Part shown: positions 23,179 through 32,795 of the stretch, in pieces | Numbering within the stretch: the first letter of the stretch is position 1 | How the letters are laid out: every line of letters begins with the position of its first letter | Source of the DNA: Dehalococcoidia bacterium | Lineage (GTDB): Bacteria; Chloroflexota; Dehalococcoidia; Tepidiformales; Tepidiformaceae | Direction of reading: 5' to 3' | Assembly (NCBI GenBank): GCA_020850615.1 | Contig: JADZEI010000030.1 | Coordinates: forward strand, 1 to 37,640 | Length of the DNA stretch: 37,640 bases | Program-made: the position numbers and the translations under genes | The notes under the pieces: model-generated | What the model saw: only the letters and a program-made list of their open reading frames with translations | What the model was told of the DNA's origin: nothing | Databases searched by the model: none

Positions 23179-24405
23179 CTATCCCTTGACGCAGACCACC
23201 TGGCGGAGCGTGTGCACCACCTCCACGAGGTCGCGCTGCGCTTCCATGACGGAGTCGATGTCCTTGTAGGCGGCGGGCGTCTCGTCGAGCACCTCCGCGT
23301 CCTTCCGGCATTCGACGCCGCTGGTGGCGGCGATGTGGTCGGCGATGGTGAAGCGGCGCTTCGCCTCCGCGCGCGACATCTTGCGACCCGCGCCATGGCT
23401 GCAGGACTCGAACGAATCCGGGTTCCCCAGCCCGCGGACGATATAGGAACGCGTGCCCATTGAGCCGGGGATAATGCCATATTCGCCGCTTCCAGCCCGC
23501 ACGGCGCCCTTCCGCGTGACCCAGACGCTCCTGCCGAAGTGCTGCTCGCGCTGCACGTAGTTGTGGTGGCAGTTCACCGCCAGCTCGCCGTGCGCGAAGT
23601 CGCGGCCCAGGGTCGTCCGCATCGCGGCGAGCACTGCGTCCATCATCAGGCGCCGGTTCAGCCGCGCGAACCGCTGGGCCCAGTGGAGCGCCTGCACGTA
23701 GTCGGCGAAGTGCTGCGTGCCCTCCGGCAGGTAGGCGAGGTCCTGGTCCGGCAGGTTGATGAACCAGGAACGCATATCTTCCTTCGCGAGCGCGATGAAG
23801 TACGTGCCGACCCGGTTGCCCACGCCGCGCGAACCCGAGTGCAGCATCGCCCAGACGGCGCCATCCTCATCGAGGCACACTTCGATGAAGTGGTTGCCGG
23901 TGCCGAGCGTGCCGAGGTGCGCCGCCGTCTGCCCGCGCCGCAGCTTCGGGTGCTTCTCTGCGATGACGTCCCACTCCTCGGCGAGCTCGCTCTTCCAGGC
24001 GGCGGCCTGGGGGTCTGGCAGGTTGTGCCAGGCGCCGCGGTCGTTGCGGCCGCCGTTGTCGGTCCGGCCGTGCGGCACGGCGGTCTCGATCGCGGCGCGC
24101 AGCCCGGCGAGCCCGTCCGGGAGGTCCTCCGCGCGCAGGCTCGTCTTCGTCGCCATCATGCCGCAGCCGATGTCGACGCCGACGGCGGCCGGGATGATCG
24201 CGCGCTCGGTCGGGATGACCGAACCGACGGTCGCGCCGAGCCCCCAGTGCACGTCAGGCATGGCGGCCACCCAGCGGTAGATGAACGGCATCTTCGAGAC
24301 GTTCTTGAGTTGGAGGACTGCCTCGTCCTCAATGGGGACGCCGCGTGTCCACGCCTTGATCGGGACGCCACCGTCGTGGATGACGTCGTAGTTCCGCTCG
24401 TCCAT
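23179..24405 (-). CDS. rtcB: RNA-splicing/repair ligase RtcB
   Basis: A 408-residue GTP- and Mn-dependent RNA ligase that joins 2',3'-cyclic-phosphate or 3'-phosphate ends to 5'-OH ends, acting on broken tRNA and rRNA. It has the length of the E. coli enzyme. Metal ligands D78 and C81 are in GVDIGCGM, with LGTGNHFIEV and HSGSRGVGNRVG following; H337 in SCSHGAGRKMSR is the residue that is guanylylated. The ATG at 24405 has AGGAGAAGG upstream. No rtcA or rtcR lies nearby. Control is likely by the leader ORF and terminator at 24430-24608. Confidence 0.97.
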   Translation of the reverse strand: MDERNYDVIHDGGVPIKAWTRGVPIEDEAVLQLKNVSKMPFIYRWVAAMPDVHWGLGATVGSVIPTERAIIPAAVGVDIGCGMMATKTSLRAEDLPDGLAGLRAAIETAVPHGRTDNGGRNDRGAWHNLPDPQAAAWKSELAEEWDVIAEKHPKLRRGQTAAHLGTLGTGNHFIEVCLDEDGAVWAMLHSGSRGVGNRVGTYFIALAKEDMRSWFINLPDQDLAYLPEGTQHFADYVQALHWAQRFARLNRRLMMDAVLAAMRTTLGRDFAHGELAVNCHHNYVQREQHFGRSVWVTRKGAVRAGSGEYGIIPGSMGTRSYIVRGLGNPDSFESCSHGAGRKMSRAEAKRRFTIADHIAATSGVECRKDAEVLDETPAAYKDIDSVMEAQRDLVEVVHTLRQVVCVKG

Positions 24406-24429
24406 GGTCCTTCTCCTTTCCCTGCCAAC

Positions 24430-24457
24430 AAAAAACCCACCCGGTGTGCCGGGTGGG
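24430..24457 (-). terminator. Intrinsic terminator in the rtcB leader
   Basis: On the minus strand CCCACCCGG (24457-24449) and CCGGGTGGG (24444-24436) form a perfect 9-bp stem with loop CACA, followed by TTTTTT (24435-24430). It ends 25 nt before the rtcB start, leaving no room for a promoter in between, so it must act on the rtcB transcript. Confidence 0.85.
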
Positions 24458-24485
24458 CTGCAGCAGATCCGATGACCCCGACCGG

Positions 24486-24569
24486 CTACACAGCACACAC
24501 CCGCACCCACGCCAGACCCGTGTGGTCTTTGCGCGATGCGTTGGCGGATGGCATGGGAAGCCGGTTCAT
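24486..24569 (-). CDS. 27-residue leader peptide upstream of rtcB
   Basis: A short frame that begins ATG at 24569 and ends A-W-V-R-V-C-A-V before TAG, 28 nt upstream of the terminator stem. TATCGT (24581-24576) ends 6 nt before its ATG, the same spacing as other leaderless genes here, so it may be the first codon of the mRNA. The GTG-CGG-GTG codons (24506-24498) can pair with CACCCGGCAC of the terminator 5' arm, allowing an antiterminator. The role is inferred from this layout; the peptide has no known relative that I recall. Confidence 0.55.
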   Translation of the reverse strand: MNRLPMPSANASRKDHTGLAWVRVCAV

Positions 24570-24575
24570 GGTCGA

Positions 24576-24608
24576 ACGATAGTAGAGTGCCGGCGGCCCG
24601 CCCGGCAA
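24576..24608 (-). promoter_or_regulatory. Probable rtcB promoter
   Basis: TACTATCGT contains two possible -10 boxes: TACTAT (24584-24579), 18 nt from TTGCCG (24608-24603), and TATCGT (24581-24576), 6 nt from the leader ATG. It lies just after the stop of the upstream small gene. Confidence 0.5.
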
Positions 24609-24622
24609 GCGGCGCGGCGGCA

Positions 24623-24841
24623 TCACTCGCGCGGCGGGTGCCCGTACACGACCTCGTCGATCCGGTCGGAGCTGGGCATCGTGAGCAGCTCTTCTTCGGG
24701 AATGCTCGCCGCAATGTCGTCGAGGAACCGTTGCCACTCGTCCCACGACAGCTCGGCCGGTGCGAGCGTCTCGAGCGCGGCGGCAGCCTGCTGCTCGGAC
24801 ATCGCGTCCACCATCGCCTTGAGCTGCTCTTTCGCGGTCAT
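24623..24841 (-). CDS. Small conserved-looking protein, MTAKEQ paralogue A
   Basis: A 72-residue acidic, mainly helical protein: MTAKEQLKAMVDAMSEQQAAAALETL, then IPEEELLTMPSSDRIDEVVYGHPPRE. It is a paralogue of the next gene at 24873, sharing MTAKEQL, the helix pattern and the ending P-S-S-D-x-x-D-E-V-V-Y. The layout resembles orphan antitoxins (DUF2281-like N-terminus L-x-x-x-V-x-x-L-S), but no toxin gene is adjacent, so no toxin-antitoxin function is claimed. TACAGT ends 6 nt before the ATG and there is no SD, so a leaderless mRNA is likely. The rtcB leader follows. Confidence 0.72.
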   Translation of the reverse strand: MTAKEQLKAMVDAMSEQQAAAALETLAPAELSWDEWQRFLDDIAASIPEEELLTMPSSDRIDEVVYGHPPRE

Positions 24842-24847
24842 ACGATG

Positions 24848-24853
24848 ACTGTA
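24848..24853 (-). promoter_or_regulatory. -10-like TACAGT, leaderless (paralogue A)
   Basis: Ends 6 nt before ATG 24841; part of a duplicated promoter-plus-start block. Confidence 0.5.
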
Positions 24854-24872
24854 TCAGAATCCCGAAACGCCA

Positions 24873-25094
24873 TCATCTGCGAGTAGTGCTGGCGTACACG
24901 ACTTCGTCCACCTGGTCAGACGACGGCCATCCTTCGAACGCCTCGGGCGGCATCGAGGCGACGATTTCGTCGATGAGCTGGACATGGCTCTTCGCCCCCG
25001 CCGCGTAGCGGGCGCGCATCTCCACGAGCCAGGCCTCCGCCTCGGCGTCGCTCAGTCCTTCGACGAGCTCGATGAGCTGCTCTTTCGCGGTCAT
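24873..25094 (-). CDS. Small conserved-looking protein, MTAKEQ paralogue B
   Basis: A 73-residue protein: MTAKEQLIELVEGLSDAEAEAWLVEMRARY, then IDEIVASMPPEAFEGWPSSDQVDEVVYASTTRR. It is paralogous to 24623-24841. The two upstream regions also match (CTGATA, a TANNNT box, then ATGACCGCGAAAGAGCAGCT), so promoter and gene were duplicated together. TATCAT ends exactly 6 nt before the ATG. The helix pattern fits small dimeric regulators or antitoxins, without a recognisable DNA-binding motif. Confidence 0.72.
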   Translation of the reverse strand: MTAKEQLIELVEGLSDAEAEAWLVEMRARYAAGAKSHVQLIDEIVASMPPEAFEGWPSSDQVDEVVYASTTRR

Positions 25095-25100
25095 GCGGAC

Positions 25101-25106
25101 ATGATA
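25101..25106 (-). promoter_or_regulatory. -10-like TATCAT, leaderless (paralogue B)
   Basis: Ends 6 nt before ATG 25094; part of a duplicated promoter-plus-start block. Confidence 0.5.
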
Positions 25107-25137
25107 TCAGGCCCGCCCCGGCCGACCGTGGCATGCA

Positions 25138-25171
25138 AGGGGCCCCGCCGCGTTTCCGCGACGGGGCCCCT
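25138..25171. terminator. Hairpin after the pyrophosphatase gene
   Basis: AGGGGCCCCG (25138-25147) and CGGGGCCCCT (25162-25171) form a perfect 10-bp stem; CGCG/CGCG extend it inside. It lies 50 bp past the pyrophosphatase stop on the minus strand. No T-run. Confidence 0.55.
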
Positions 25172-25184
25172 GGTTGGTACTGGT

Positions 25185-25215
25185 CAGCCGACAGCCGACA
25201 GCCGGCAGCCGACAG
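25185..25215. repeat. Heptamer repeat CAGCCGA/CAGCCGG x4
   Basis: Four tandem 7-mers directly after the pyrophosphatase stop. Same family as 11934-11956 and 28264-28277. Confidence 0.75.
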
Positions 25216-25220
25216 CTGCG

Positions 25221-27692
<2,472 letters not shown>

Positions 27693-28339
27693 ATGACCTC
27701 TCTCCCCATGATGGTTGGCCGGGCGTTTCTCAGGGCACGCCGAACCGGCGGCCGCCCTGTGTGACGCGCCGAAGCGTGGCGGAGTCTATCAGCCCGACCC
27801 TTTACGGCAAATTTCGTTTCGCGCCTTCTGTCGCCGCTGTCGCGCCAGGCGGCGAAGCCGGTAGTCCGCCGAGCCCAGCCTCGGCGGCGCGCCAGCCAAC
27901 CGGCAGAACACCGATAGGCGACGATGTCCCGGGGCCCCGAGGGCGGGAGCGCAGCAACAGCCCGGCTCGCGGCCAAAACGCGCGCCACCGGTGGTGTCTG
28001 GTGGGCGCCGCAGGCGTAGCCGCGCCCCTCGTGGGCGCTGGCGCCAGCCCAACGGATGCACCGCGGCAGCTCCCGGCCCGAGGGCGGGGGCGCAGCAACC
28101 GCCCGGCTCGCCGCGCGACACGCGTGCCCGAGCCAGGCCGGCAATGTCGAGCGCTGGCGCGGGGGCGTGGTACCGGGTCGCGGCCGAGCGCTCCCTCGGC
28201 CGGTCGCGCCACCGATGGCGTGCCACCGATGGCGTGCCACCGATGGCGCACCATCCTGCGCGACAGCCGACAGCCGACAAAGCCAACAAACCCAAAACCC
28301 CGTACAGTTCGACCCGCCGAATACATGGAGGTGGACGTC
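27693..28339. other. 647-bp gene-free region with short repeats
   Basis: No coding gene is supported. It holds a 35-nt direct repeat pair at 27936-27970 and 28077-28111 (33 of 35 identical), three 14-nt copies of GCCACCGATGGCG at 28208-28248, and two CAGCCGA heptamers at 28264-28277. The last 40 bp contain TACAGT (28303-28308) and GGAGG (28327-28331) for the SDR that follows. The repeats are likely to be dispersed intergenic elements. Confidence 0.75.
28208..28248. repeat. Three 14-nt tandem repeats
   Basis: GCCACCGATGGCG occurs three times with a T between copies. Each copy holds a GCCA...TGGC inverted repeat. Confidence 0.85.
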
Positions 28340-29182
28340 ATGGACGATTTCCAGGGCAAGGTGGCGGTGATCACCGGCGGCGCCAGCGGCCTCGGGTTCG
28401 CGACCGCGAAGGTGCTGGCCAAGGAGGGCATGCGCATCGTTATCGCCGACATCGAGCAGGGCGCGCTGGACCGCGCCGTCCCCGAGCTGCAGGCGCTCGG
28501 CGCCGAGGTCCTCGGCGTCCGCACGGATGTGGGCGTGCGCGAAGACCTGGTGCGCCTCGCGGACGCGACCTGGGAGCGCTTCGGCGGCTGCCACATCCTC
28601 TTCAACAACGCCGGCGTCGCGGTCGAAGGCCCGATCCAGGAGATGACACACCAGGACTGGGAATGGTCCATGCGGGTGAACCTCTGGGGCCCGATCCACG
28701 GCGTCGAGGCGTTCGTCCCGCGGATGATCGCGCAGGACGAGGGCGGCCACGTCATCAACACCGCGTCGTTCGCGGGGCTGGTGGCGAACGATGGCCTCGG
28801 CGTGTACTGCGTCACGAAGTACGGCGTGGTCGCGCTCTCGGAGTGCCTCTACCGCGACCTGCGCCCGCACAACATCGGCGTCTCCGTGCTCTGCCCGATG
28901 CGGGTGCTCACGAACATCGATGCCTCGGCGCGGAACCGGCCCGCGGAGCTCGGCGGCGGCGATGTGCCGATCCCGGAGCCGAACAGCTCGACGCAGCTCA
29001 GCGGCGCGCCGCTCGTCGGCAACACCCTCCAGGCGGACGACGTCGCCGGGATGGTCCTCGACGCCGTGAAGAACCGGCGGCTCTACATCCTGACGCACCC
29101 GGAGAGCCGCGGCTTCGTCCAGTCCCGCTTCCGCCGCATCGACCGCACGTACGACGACCAGCCTTGGACGAGTGGCGGATAA
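28340..29182 (+). CDS. Short-chain dehydrogenase/reductase (SDR)
   Basis: A 280-residue classical SDR. The cofactor loop is TGGASGLGFA, NNAG is present in FNNAGVAV, and the catalytic site is YCVTK, with the serine region NTASFAG before it. The C-terminal segment (about 190-250) is a longer variable substrate-binding part than in FabG. GGAGG at 28327-28331 lies 8 nt before ATG 28340, preferred to ATG 28325. It is convergent with another SDR at 29420. Substrate unknown. Confidence 0.92.
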   Translation: MDDFQGKVAVITGGASGLGFATAKVLAKEGMRIVIADIEQGALDRAVPELQALGAEVLGVRTDVGVREDLVRLADATWERFGGCHILFNNAGVAVEGPIQEMTHQDWEWSMRVNLWGPIHGVEAFVPRMIAQDEGGHVINTASFAGLVANDGLGVYCVTKYGVVALSECLYRDLRPHNIGVSVLCPMRVLTNIDASARNRPAELGGGDVPIPEPNSSTQLSGAPLVGNTLQADDVAGMVLDAVKNRRLYILTHPESRGFVQSRFRRIDRTYDDQPWTSGG

Positions 29183-29406
29183 CGTTGCCCGTTGTCCGAG
29201 GTGATTCGTCCCGGGATTGGGGCGTCACCGCCGAGGCCGGCTGATTTCGCCACATAACGGTGGTTCCCCTGCTGCGTGCGGCTCGCCCACGTGTCGTCGT
29301 GGTCCGGACAACGGAGGACGGAGAACGGCCAACGGACCAACGGGCAACGAAAACGGGGGTGAGCCATGCTCACCCCCGTTCGAATTGATCCGGACAACGG
29401 GCAACG
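29183..29406. repeat. 16-nt inverted repeat and AACGG-rich gap
   Basis: CGTTGCCCGTTGTCCG (29183-29198) and CGGACAACGGGCAACG (29391-29406) are exact inverted repeats bounding the gap between the two SDR genes. The stretch 29305-29350 repeats AACGG-type units. Confidence 0.75.
29352..29380 (-). terminator. Strong terminator between convergent SDR genes
   Basis: AACGGGGGTGAGC (29352-29364) and GCTCACCCCCGTT (29368-29380) form a perfect 13-bp stem with a 3-nt loop. On the minus strand TTTTCG overlaps the end of the stem, so it terminates the SDR at 29420 well. It may work in both directions. Confidence 0.8.
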
Positions 29407-29419
29407 GATAACGGACCGC

Positions 29420-30193
29420 CTATCCCTGGCCGGGGAGCGCGCCGCCGCCGTCGACTTCGATCCGCTGGCCCGTCATGTAGCCGGCGGCGTCGGAGACGAG
29501 GAAGCGGACCACGTCGGCGATGTCCTCCGGCTGGCAGACGCGGCCGAAGGGCGAGCTCGCGTCCAGCTCGCGGATGTCCTGTACGCCGCGGGTGGCGCGC
29601 GCGAGGCGGCGCCCCATCTCGGATTCGACCAGGCCCGGCGCCACGATGTTCACGTGGATGTTGTACTTGCGCTCTTCCTTGTACAGCGTCTTCGCGAGCG
29701 CCTCTTCAGCGGCCTTGCCCATGTTGTAGGGGCTGCCGTTGCCGCCCATGTGGCTGGTGGCAACGCTGGAGATGAAGATGATGTCGCCGCGCTCCTGCTC
29801 GCGCATGCTGCCGAGGACCATCTTGCAGAGGTAATACGGCCCGAAGGCGTGGGTGCGCACCACGCGCTCCATCTCCGCCGGGTCGGTGTCGAAGACGCTC
29901 TGGCCCCGGCTGGCGATGCCGGCGTTGTTCACGAGGATGTCGATCTTGCCGAAGTCATCGAGGATGGCCTTCACCATCGCCTCGTCTTCGTCCCAGTTGT
30001 CGACGGAGGCGTAGTAGGCCCTGGCCTTGCCGCCCATTGCCTCGATCTCGCGGACCGCCTGCTGGGCGGCTTCTTCGTCCCGCCGATAGTTCACAGCGAC
30101 CATCGCGCCGTCCTGCGCGAGCCCCATCGAGATACCCTTGCCGATGCCCCGGCCACCGCCGGTCACGAGCGCGACCCGTCCTTGAAGCGACAT
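29420..30193 (-). CDS. Short-chain dehydrogenase/reductase (SDR)
   Basis: A 257-residue FabG-type SDR. TGGGRGIGKG, NNAG (LVNNAGIAS), serine region FISSVATSHMG, and catalytic Y-N-M-G-K are all visible. The end GYMTGQRIEVDGGGALPGQG is typical. GAGGGA before ATG 30193 supports this start against the longer frame from 30259. Substrate unknown; it may reduce beta-ketoacyl or other carbonyl compounds. Confidence 0.93.
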   Translation of the reverse strand: MSLQGRVALVTGGGRGIGKGISMGLAQDGAMVAVNYRRDEEAAQQAVREIEAMGGKARAYYASVDNWDEDEAMVKAILDDFGKIDILVNNAGIASRGQSVFDTDPAEMERVVRTHAFGPYYLCKMVLGSMREQERGDIIFISSVATSHMGGNGSPYNMGKAAEEALAKTLYKEERKYNIHVNIVAPGLVESEMGRRLARATRGVQDIRELDASSPFGRVCQPEDIADVVRFLVSDAAGYMTGQRIEVDGGGALPGQG

Positions 30194-30320
30194 GCGTCCC
30201 TCTTCCAGTGTGGAATTCAAAGGGACCGGCGCTTCCCCTTGCTGCGCCGGCCAGCCCATGTGGGCGCGATTCTACGCGGCCCGCCGATAACGGGGCACTT
30301 GGGCTGGCCGGCCCGGCTCG

Positions 30321-30740
30321 TCACTGCACGCTGAGCCGCTGGTCCAGCTCGCGGACGCGCTGGCTCATCACATTCAGCATCTCGACCGCGAGGTCCGGGT
30401 TGTTGCGCAGCTCGGCCAGGAAGTCCGACCGCATGAGCGCGAGGCAGTCGGTCGGCTCGACGGCCTTCACCGTCGCGCTGCGGCGGTGCCCGTCGATGAG
30501 GGCCATCTCGCCGAAGAACTCGCCGCCGCCGAGGTCGTTGAGCTTGGTGCCGCCGCGCGAGGCTTCGACCTTGCCGCTGGTGATGAGGAAGAAGCCGACG
30601 CCCTCCTCGCCCTCCGCGAACACGGTGTCGCCGGCTTCGAAGTGCCGGTTGCGCGCGAACTTCTCGATGCGCTCGAGCGACTTGTGCGGCAGATCCTTGA
30701 ACAGCGGGACTTTCGAAAGGGCATCCATCGTGGCGGTCAT
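30321..30740 (-). CDS. Cyclic-nucleotide-binding domain protein
   Basis: A 139-residue stand-alone cNMP-binding (CAP_ED) domain without an HTH. N-terminal helices (LSKVPLFKDLPHKSLERI), the beta-roll FEAGDTVFAEGEEGVGFFLITSGKVEA, the phosphate cassette GGGEFFGEMALIDGHRRSATV (Glu and Arg that bind the cyclic phosphate are in place), and the C-terminal helix ALMRSDFLAELRNNPDLAVEML follow in order. It could be a signal-sensing partner of another protein. AGGAGG precedes ATG 30740. A consensus CRP-type site lies 99 bp upstream. Confidence 0.9.
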   Translation of the reverse strand: MTATMDALSKVPLFKDLPHKSLERIEKFARNRHFEAGDTVFAEGEEGVGFFLITSGKVEASRGGTKLNDLGGGEFFGEMALIDGHRRSATVKAVEPTDCLALMRSDFLAELRNNPDLAVEMLNVMSQRVRELDQRLSVQ

Positions 30741-30800
30741 GTCGTTCGTTCCTCCTGAATCGTTGCCAGGAGGATGACACGCCGCCGCGAGGAAGGACGT

Positions 30801-30817
30801 GAACTGGTTATCAGTTC
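30801..30817. promoter_or_regulatory. Inverted repeat at the cNMP-gene promoter
   Basis: GAACTG (30801-30806) and CAGTTC (30812-30817) flank GTTAT. GATAAC on the minus strand (30812-30807) could be the -10. Confidence 0.4.
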
Positions 30818-30838
30818 GGCTGACTTTCTGTTCGCGAA

Positions 30839-30854
30839 TGTGACCGGCGTCACA
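30839..30854. promoter_or_regulatory. Consensus CRP/FNR-family site TGTGA-N6-TCACA
   Basis: TGTGA (30839-30843) and TCACA (30850-30854) are a perfect match to the CRP palindrome with the canonical 6-nt spacer. Its centre (30846.5) lies about 46 bp upstream of the transcription start expected from the GATAAC box at 30812-30807, near the class II activator position. It faces the cNMP-binding gene. Confidence 0.6.
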
Positions 30855-30864
30855 GGGGCCCGGC

Positions 30865-31557
30865 TTAGTCCTGTTCGCGGATGATGACGCGGTTGCGCAG
30901 CGCGTTGAGCCGGAGCGCCTGTTGCGGCGCCGAATCCCGGGTCACGAAGCCGGAGCCGGGGCCGGCGCCCTCGAGCTGCAGGGGGAAGTCGCTCGCCAGC
31001 GTGCCGCCGCCATCGAGCCGGAAGCCGTGCCCCTGCGGGAGCTCGACCGTGATGTCGCCGTCGAGCACGGACACGACCATGTCGCCGAGCACGCCTTCGA
31101 CCGTGACCGGCCCGCTGCCCTGGTCGATGAACACGGTGGCGCCGGGCGGTACGCGTAGTTCGAGGACGAGCTCGCTGCGCCCTTCGACCTGGCCCGTGGG
31201 CGCGCTGACGATGCGGACATTGCCGTCGTCGCCGTTCATGCGCGTCTGGAGCGTGGTCAGGGCTTCGAACGCGTCGTTTTCGGTGTCGCCGATGCCACGG
31301 CGGGAGCCCGTGAGCACGACCCCGCTCGTCTCAGAGGCGATGATGCGGATGCGCCCGGCATGGCTGCGGACATCCACCCGGGGGCTGGCGCCGGTCTCGA
31401 AGGCGCGGCGCAGGCGGTCCTGGACCACGGCCTCTTCGTCGCGAAAGAGGGTGATGAGGACGAAGATCAGGCCCGCGAGGACGAGGGGAGGGCCCACCCA
31501 CCAGAACCGCCGCCAGTCGTGGGCAAAGTCCCACTCCTCGACGCGGCGGAGGTTCAC
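30865..31557 (-). CDS. Membrane-anchored DUF4097-like protein
   Basis: A 230-residue protein with one N-terminal membrane span (about residues 17-40, WWVGPPLVLAGLIFVLITLF) and an outside region of repeated short strands (VDVRSHAGRIRIIASETSGVVLTG, FIDQGSGPVTVEGVLGDMVVSVLDGDITVELPQG) that resembles the DUF4097/GIN-type beta-solenoid adhesin fold. GTG 31557 overlaps the purM stop (GTGA), so it is translationally coupled to purM. Function unknown. Confidence 0.72.
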   Translation of the reverse strand: MNLRRVEEWDFAHDWRRFWWVGPPLVLAGLIFVLITLFRDEEAVVQDRLRRAFETGASPRVDVRSHAGRIRIIASETSGVVLTGSRRGIGDTENDAFEALTTLQTRMNGDDGNVRIVSAPTGQVEGRSELVLELRVPPGATVFIDQGSGPVTVEGVLGDMVVSVLDGDITVELPQGHGFRLDGGGTLASDFPLQLEGAGPGSGFVTRDSAPQQALRLNALRNRVIIREQD

Positions 31558-32600
31558 AGCCCGCGGAGCTCCACCCTCCGCCCGGTGGCCGGCACCGCCT
31601 CGCCGATTCGGATCGCCTCGGGGATCGCCGCCATCACGGCCTCCACGTCGTCCGGGGCGACGAAGAGCGCGAGGCCGATGCCCATGTTGAACACCTCGTA
31701 CATCTCCTCGGCCGCGATTTCGCCGCGCTGGGCGATGAGCCGGAACACGCCGGGCACCTCCCATGCGGCCGTGTCGAAGACGGCCGTGAGGTCCGCGGGC
31801 AGGATGCGCGGGACGTTCTCCGTGTAGCCGCCGCCGGTGATGTGGGCCATGCCGTGGATGCGGTCGATCACCGGCAGGACGAGCTGGTGGTACGGCCGGT
31901 GGGTCGCCAGCAGCGCCTCACCGAGGGTCGCGCCGCCGAGGATGGCGGGCCGCTCCTCCAGCCGGGCGCGCGTCTCCTCCGCCGGCTCGCCGTCCCCGAC
32001 GTGGAGGACCTTGCGGGCGAGCGAGAAGCCATTCGTGTGCAGCCCGGAACTCGGGATGCCGAGGATCACGTCGCCCGCGGCCACCTTCGACCCATCGATG
32101 ATCCGGTCGCGTTCGACCACGCCGACGATGAACCCGGCGAGGTCGAAGTCGCCGGGGGCGTAGACATCCGGCATGTCCGCGGTTTCGCCGCCGAGGAGCG
32201 CGCAGCCGGCATCGGCGCAGGCGTGCGCCACGCCCTCCACGAGCGACGTCTTCTGATCGTTCGTGAGCCCGTTCCCGGCGATGTAGTCGAGGAAGAAGAT
32301 GGGCTCGGCGCCGCAGGCGAGGATGTCGTTCACGCTGTGGCCGAGGATGTCGGCGCCGCAGAGGTCGAGCCGGCCGGCGGCGAGCTGCAGCTTCACCTTC
32401 GTGCCGATGCCGTCGGCGCTGGCGGCGAGCACGGGATCACGGTACTTGCCACCGATCGCGAAGAGGCCCGAGAAGGGGCCGGCGTCGCTCAGCACCTCCG
32501 GCCGCCGCGCCTGGGCGAGGATGCCGGGCAGGCCGCGGGCGAAGACGCCCCGGGCGGCAAGGTCCACGCCGGCGGCGGCGTAGGCGCGTTCTTCGCTCAT
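31554..32600 (-). CDS. purM: Phosphoribosylformylglycinamidine cyclo-ligase
   Basis: A 348-residue AIR synthetase, fifth step of purine synthesis (FGAM + ATP to AIR). Motifs: YAAAGVDL at the N-terminus, DGIGTKVKLQ, SVNDILACGAEPIFFLDYIA, GGETADMPDVY and GIPSSGLHTNGFSLAR. The start is ATG 32600. It has no SD. A leaderless 10-codon uORF (32629-32597) ends in a TGA overlapping the purM ATG, so purM is probably reached by coupling. The downstream gene at 31557 is coupled in turn. Confidence 0.96.
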   Translation of the reverse strand: MSEERAYAAAGVDLAARGVFARGLPGILAQARRPEVLSDAGPFSGLFAIGGKYRDPVLAASADGIGTKVKLQLAAGRLDLCGADILGHSVNDILACGAEPIFFLDYIAGNGLTNDQKTSLVEGVAHACADAGCALLGGETADMPDVYAPGDFDLAGFIVGVVERDRIIDGSKVAAGDVILGIPSSGLHTNGFSLARKVLHVGDGEPAEETRARLEERPAILGGATLGEALLATHRPYHQLVLPVIDRIHGMAHITGGGYTENVPRILPADLTAVFDTAAWEVPGVFRLIAQRGEIAAEEMYEVFNMGIGLALFVAPDDVEAVMAAIPEAIRIGEAVPATGRRVELRGL

Positions 32601-32629
32601 GGGGCGGTGCTCGGCGGCAGTGCGGTCAT
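32597..32629 (-). CDS. 10-codon upstream ORF before purM
   Basis: ATG 32629 encodes M-T-A-L-P-P-S-T-A-P and stops with TGA that overlaps purM ATG (ATGA). TACCCT (32642-32637) ends 7 nt before its ATG. The layout suggests that ribosomes load on the leaderless uORF and reinitiate at purM. Inferred from position. Confidence 0.5.
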   Translation of the reverse strand: MTALPPSTAP

Positions 32630-32795
32630 CGATCGCAGGGTACAGCGGCGCGGGGGCTCGGGACAGGCGAAATGGGGCTTCACCCACTGGTCGCGCGCGC
32701 GAAAACGCCGATCCTCAACCTAAGCCACATAACCGCGCCGCCCCGCAGGGCGTCCTCCGCGGTAGAATCTGGCGACCAGGACGGGGAGGATTCGC

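Noticed and set aside
24623-25094. A toxin-antitoxin pair
   Set aside because: The two proteins are paralogues of each other and no toxin-like partner is encoded nearby.
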